From NCBI GenBank assembly GCA_964016985.1, contig OZ024828.1, positions 86,134,308-86,198,307 of the forward strand: DNA of 64,000 nt, given 5' to 3'. The first letter of the stretch is position 1; the number at the start of each line of letters is the position of its first letter. The position numbers and the translations under genes were made by a program. Positions 55,793 to 64,000 of the stretch are shown here, piece by piece. Under the pieces are notes generated by a model. That model did no database searches and was not told where the DNA came from. It worked only from the letters and a program-made list of their open reading frames with translations. Source of the stretch: Anodontia alba (taxonomy: Eukaryota; Mollusca; Bivalvia; Lucinida; Lucinidae).

Positions 55793-55887
55793 TAATGTAA
55801 TCATTCTGTTTAGCAGAACAGTTTGCATATGCACGTTAACGTCGTGTATTTTACGTTGCAGAACTTATAGCATAAGTATGTTGCATG

Positions 55888-56079
55888 CTCCAGATAACGA
55901 AGAAAGACGATGATAATTAAGGGACATTTTTCCTATTTCTCCATAAAACATATATTGTGGGTATTTGTTAGAATCGCCTCACTGAGGCGATTCTAACAAG
56001 TACCCACAGCATATGTTTCTTGTTAGAAATAAGAGAAAATATCCCTCAATTATCATCATTACTCATCCATAGCTGGGGC
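55888..56079. repeat. P-family TIR element with shared hairpin
   Basis: CTCCAGATAACGAAGAAAG at the left and CATTACTCATCCATAGCTGG at the right (decayed), next-inner TTAAGGGACATTTTTCC pairing with AAAATATCCCTCAATT. The centre is the ATTTGTTAGAATCGCCTCAC hairpin. Second copy 62633-62829. It ends about 37 nt before the RRM gene's first coding exon. Confidence 0.65.
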
Positions 56080-56116
56080 TATGGTGTTAGCTCATTTTTG
56101 TTCTCATTTATTACAG

Positions 56117-61662
<5,546 letters not shown>

Positions 61663-62035
61663 ATGAAAAAACATTGGCACACCCGAACTTTTCATGTCAA
61701 ATGACTTATTTTGTTATGTCTGTGGCTTTGGTGAATGGAATTGTCGTTGTTGCAATTTGTGATAGTTACATTATTTCTGTCCCAAAAATATATTTTGGGT
61801 GCTCATTAGAACCGCCTCACTAAAGCGATTCCAACGACTACTCATAATCTATTTTCACCGACATATAGTGTGGATGCTCGTTACAACCGCCTCTGAGTAC
61901 CTACAATCTATATTTTGGAGCAGAAATAAGGAACCATGTATACCATTTCATAAACATTTTTCTATATATATAGAGCGAGGTTTTCGAGGATGGTCCGTTC
62001 TGGACTTTGTGCTTTCCTTTCCTTTGACATAGTTT
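61663..62035. repeat. 3' flank and A-family remnant
   Basis: 61663-61780 may be 3' UTR. 61785-61930 has TGCTCATTAGAACCGCCTCA and GAGCAGAAATAAGGAACCATG of A type, degraded. Confidence 0.5.
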
Positions 62036-62039
62036 TACG

Positions 62040-62480
62040 GACCTTTCCGTTAATCAGAAAACATGAGTTCCCGACGAAGAACACACGACCTTCCGTTGCA
62101 AAACTTAGCATCTCACATGTGACCCAAGCGAGGCTCGAACCCACTTCGTGTGAGAGACCTGATGTATAAGAGTCAGCGTTCTTAACCACTTGGCCACGGA
62201 GGTCCGCTTAAATAATGCCTGCTTTTATTTCCATTATTGTGTTTTCAGATATACGATTGTAATAAGTATAAACAGGGAAGACCCGGACATTGTTTGCCGG
62301 TGTCACATGTTTTTATTTGGTTTTAGGGCCCTTTCAATATTATTTCACATATATCGAGCCGATCGTTAGAAAACCAGAGTACAAGGGAAAAAAACACCTG
62401 ACCTTACGTTGCAGAACTTGGCGTCTCACATGTGACCCGAGCGAGGCTCGAAACCCATTAATTGGATGCAAAGCATTGCT
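62040..62480 (-). repeat. Second tRNA-like SINE family, two copies
   Basis: Minus strand from 62204: GACCTCCGTGGCCAAGTGG (box A) and AAGTGGGTTCGAGCCTCGC (box B), followed by GGTCACATGTGAGATGCTAAG. A partial second copy at 62380-62460 shares GGTCACATGTGAGACGCCAAG. Its head differs from the 42.7-kb SINE. Confidence 0.6.
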
Positions 62481-62632
62481 TGGGTTAATGAAATTGAAGC
62501 AGCTCTCATCAATTCTAACAAAGTGACATGTACAGTCAGTGAAAACTTAGAACAGGGAGCGAATTTACGAATTTTGATCACATTCTTTCTGTTCATACAC
62601 TGAAAAACCTAGGACCCGAAGATGCCTCATAA

Positions 62633-62829
62633 CTCCAGATAAGGAGGAGTAATGCAGATAATTTTGGGACATGTTTTTTTTTTTATTTCTCCATGAAAAC
62701 ATACGTTGTAAGTACTTGTTAGAATCGCCTTATAGGGGCGATTCTAACAAGTACCCACAACATATGTTTCTAACAAGAAATAGGGAAACTTGTCCCTTAA
62801 TTATCCTCGTTGCTCCTCTTTATCTGGAG
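62633..62829. repeat. P-family TIR element with shared hairpin, copy 2
   Basis: CTCCAGATAAGGAGGAG to CTCCTCTTTATCTGGAG are near-perfect ends. Centre ACTTGTTAGAATCGCCTTAT and complement with CATACGTTG/CAACATATG. Confidence 0.8.
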
Positions 62830-63018
62830 CTTAGATACCCCATGTGTCCCTATCTTGAGACTTATCAGTCTGCTGTGATGCTTAGTCTGATACCCGTCTT
62901 TACTGATTGCACTTGCCAATTTGCAAGAATTTGCAGAAACCAGTTTTCTTTTGTTTCATGTTAAATGACTGTTGTTGAACTCGTTCATTGAATAAAATGA
63001 GTCACGTCATTCGAAAAC
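62830..63018. other. Intergenic; AATAAA at 62991
   Basis: TTGAATAAAATG supplies the first plus-strand AATAAA after the RRM gene, 1.3 kb beyond its stop; linkage is unproven. Confidence 0.3.
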
Positions 63019-63400
63019 CTGTTTTTGCCATTTGCGAACAACAAAGTGCAGAACAGCCTGCGCATTCGCGCAGCCTGATCAGCACCATTGTGTTCGCTGC
63101 TTGGATAGTACAATATCTATAGTTAGTTTATCTACAATTTCAAGACTTGCTAGTCTGTGTAGCTTAGACTTGCCCAAATCCCTACATTTGTATTTGTAAT
63201 CCTTGTTTTTGGAAATTTCACTTTCAAATATTGTAACAGCCCTAAATGGGCTCTAAATGTAGGTTCATTTTGGAAACACAGACATAGGATTTGATTTTAA
63301 TATAAAATATAATAAAAATAGGAAATCAATGGACTTGGCCAAATATATGTGTAGCTGAGCAGTCCGGTTTGTGTCTTACCTGGTTGCAAACCGCAAAGAC
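63019..63400. repeat. F-family element and unassigned
   Basis: 63019-63155: GCCATTTGCGAACAACAAAG, GCATTCGCGCAGCCTGATC, TTGGATAGTACAATATCTA. It matches 36785-36960. 63156-63400 is partly F-like (GTGTCTTACCTGG). Confidence 0.55.
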
Positions 63401-63402
63401 AG

Positions 63403-63667
63403 CATCACGAAAACATACCTATACAATTTTGATCCCCTTAAACCCCACTTTTGCATAGTAAAAACTGGGGTTTGCAGGGGTATACATTATTTTTCTTATT
63501 TCTGCTCAAAAACATAGATTGTGGGTACTCGGCGAGGCGGTTATAACGAATGCCCAAAGTCTATGTTTTGAGCAGAAATATGAAAAATATCAGAATTTTT
63601 ATCCGAAAACTTTCAGCTTTTGGTGGTGAAATTTTCAATATATTTGAATAGACATGTTTTCGTAAAT
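63403..63667. repeat. A-family hairpin MITE, core deleted
   Basis: CATCACGAAAACATACCTAT to AATAGACATGTTTTCGTAA. One side of the central palindrome is partly missing (TACTC|GGCGAGGCGG), an internal deletion in the hairpin. Confidence 0.75.
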
Positions 63668-63699
63668 TATAATATTAAGGAGAATGGATAGATGTGGCA

Positions 63700-63860
63700 T
63701 ACCTTCCGCCACTTTTACAATGGCGGCAATTTTTGTGACTCCCTGTTTCCTTTCATATAGAGTGAACCCCTCCGAGAAAGGGGTCTACATTTTAATAAAG
63801 AATTTGCTGATCCTGAGCAAATTCTTACCCTTTAAAATAGAATTCTGTTTATTAAAGAGA
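63700..63860. repeat. J/I composite fragment
   Basis: GTGAACCCCTCCGAGAAAGGGGTCTA and GAATTTGCTGATCCTGAGCAAATTC hairpin as in 33510-33885. Confidence 0.5.
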
Positions 63861-64000
63861 CAAAAACAAATTGAGACAGTTGCTGCCCTGAATGTATATC
63901 CATTCACCTGAAATAAGAAATGAGTTGAAAAATCCTTGTGTATTTCAGTTTTTTTCTACATGTACTTGTGAAATGTATGTGCCATGTATGTTTGGTTACT
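63861..64000. other. Window end, unassigned
   Basis: No feature recognised. Confidence 0.4.

Noticed and set aside
62100..62210. Functional tRNA-Ser/Leu gene on the minus strand
   Set aside because: Box A and B are present, but the anticodon arm does not fold convincingly and a second partial copy with the same 3' extension is next to it, so SINE is the better reading.

Overview
This window is eukaryotic nuclear DNA: AT-rich, very repeat-dense, with small intron-split genes, microsatellites, a tRNA-derived SINE, LINE and mariner remnants, and many short inverted-repeat elements. The 155-167 bp tandem repeats, one type carried inside a mobile unit that ends in a GAC tract, resemble the BIV160/pearl-type repeats of bivalve molluscs. 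A bivalve (possibly dreissenid) is my best inference; the species cannot be fixed from sequence alone.

I support four protein-coding genes. On the minus strand, three related small genes lie at 20.2, 29.4 and 46.5 kb. Each encodes an 87-88 residue glycine-rich protein beginning MGN(S/T)GGGG, and each has a splice acceptor 8-12 nt before the ATG. On the plus strand, a four-exon gene (56146-61662) encodes a 179-residue protein: one RNA-recognition motif of FUS/EWS/TAF15 (FET) type, then an Arg/Gly-rich and collagen-like Gly-X-Y tail. Its splice sites, phases and in-frame upstream stop are all consistent. The tail resembles the glycine-rich proteins, above all the one at 46.5 kb.

Layout: 0-9 kb holds MITEs, microsatellites, a pearl-like tandem unit and a GC-rich island. 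10.1-11.2 kb is a decayed mariner transposase (minus). 11.3-17.0 kb is a satellite of about 36 copies of a ~157 bp unit. 17-20 kb is MITEs. 20-30 kb holds glycine-rich genes 1 and 2, a hAT-type MITE with a perfect 8-bp target duplication, and a 72-bp VNTR. 30-39 kb holds SINEs, MITEs, a pyrimidine/purine fold-back, and two arrays, one carrying repeated nuclear-receptor-like sites. 39.76-41.97 kb is a 2.2-kb fold-back element. 42.7 kb is a young SINE, 46.5 kb glycine-rich gene 3, 48.9-50.05 kb a 5'-truncated LINE, and 51.2-54.4 kb a degenerate ~150 bp array. 56-61.7 kb is the RRM gene, its introns packed with repeats; 61.7-64 kb is MITEs and SINE fragments.

Two themes stand out. First, inverted-repeat elements with unrelated ends share the same internal GC-rich hairpins. 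Second, one hAT-type MITE sits exactly on a splice donor of the RRM gene and supplies its bases from the T of GT onward.
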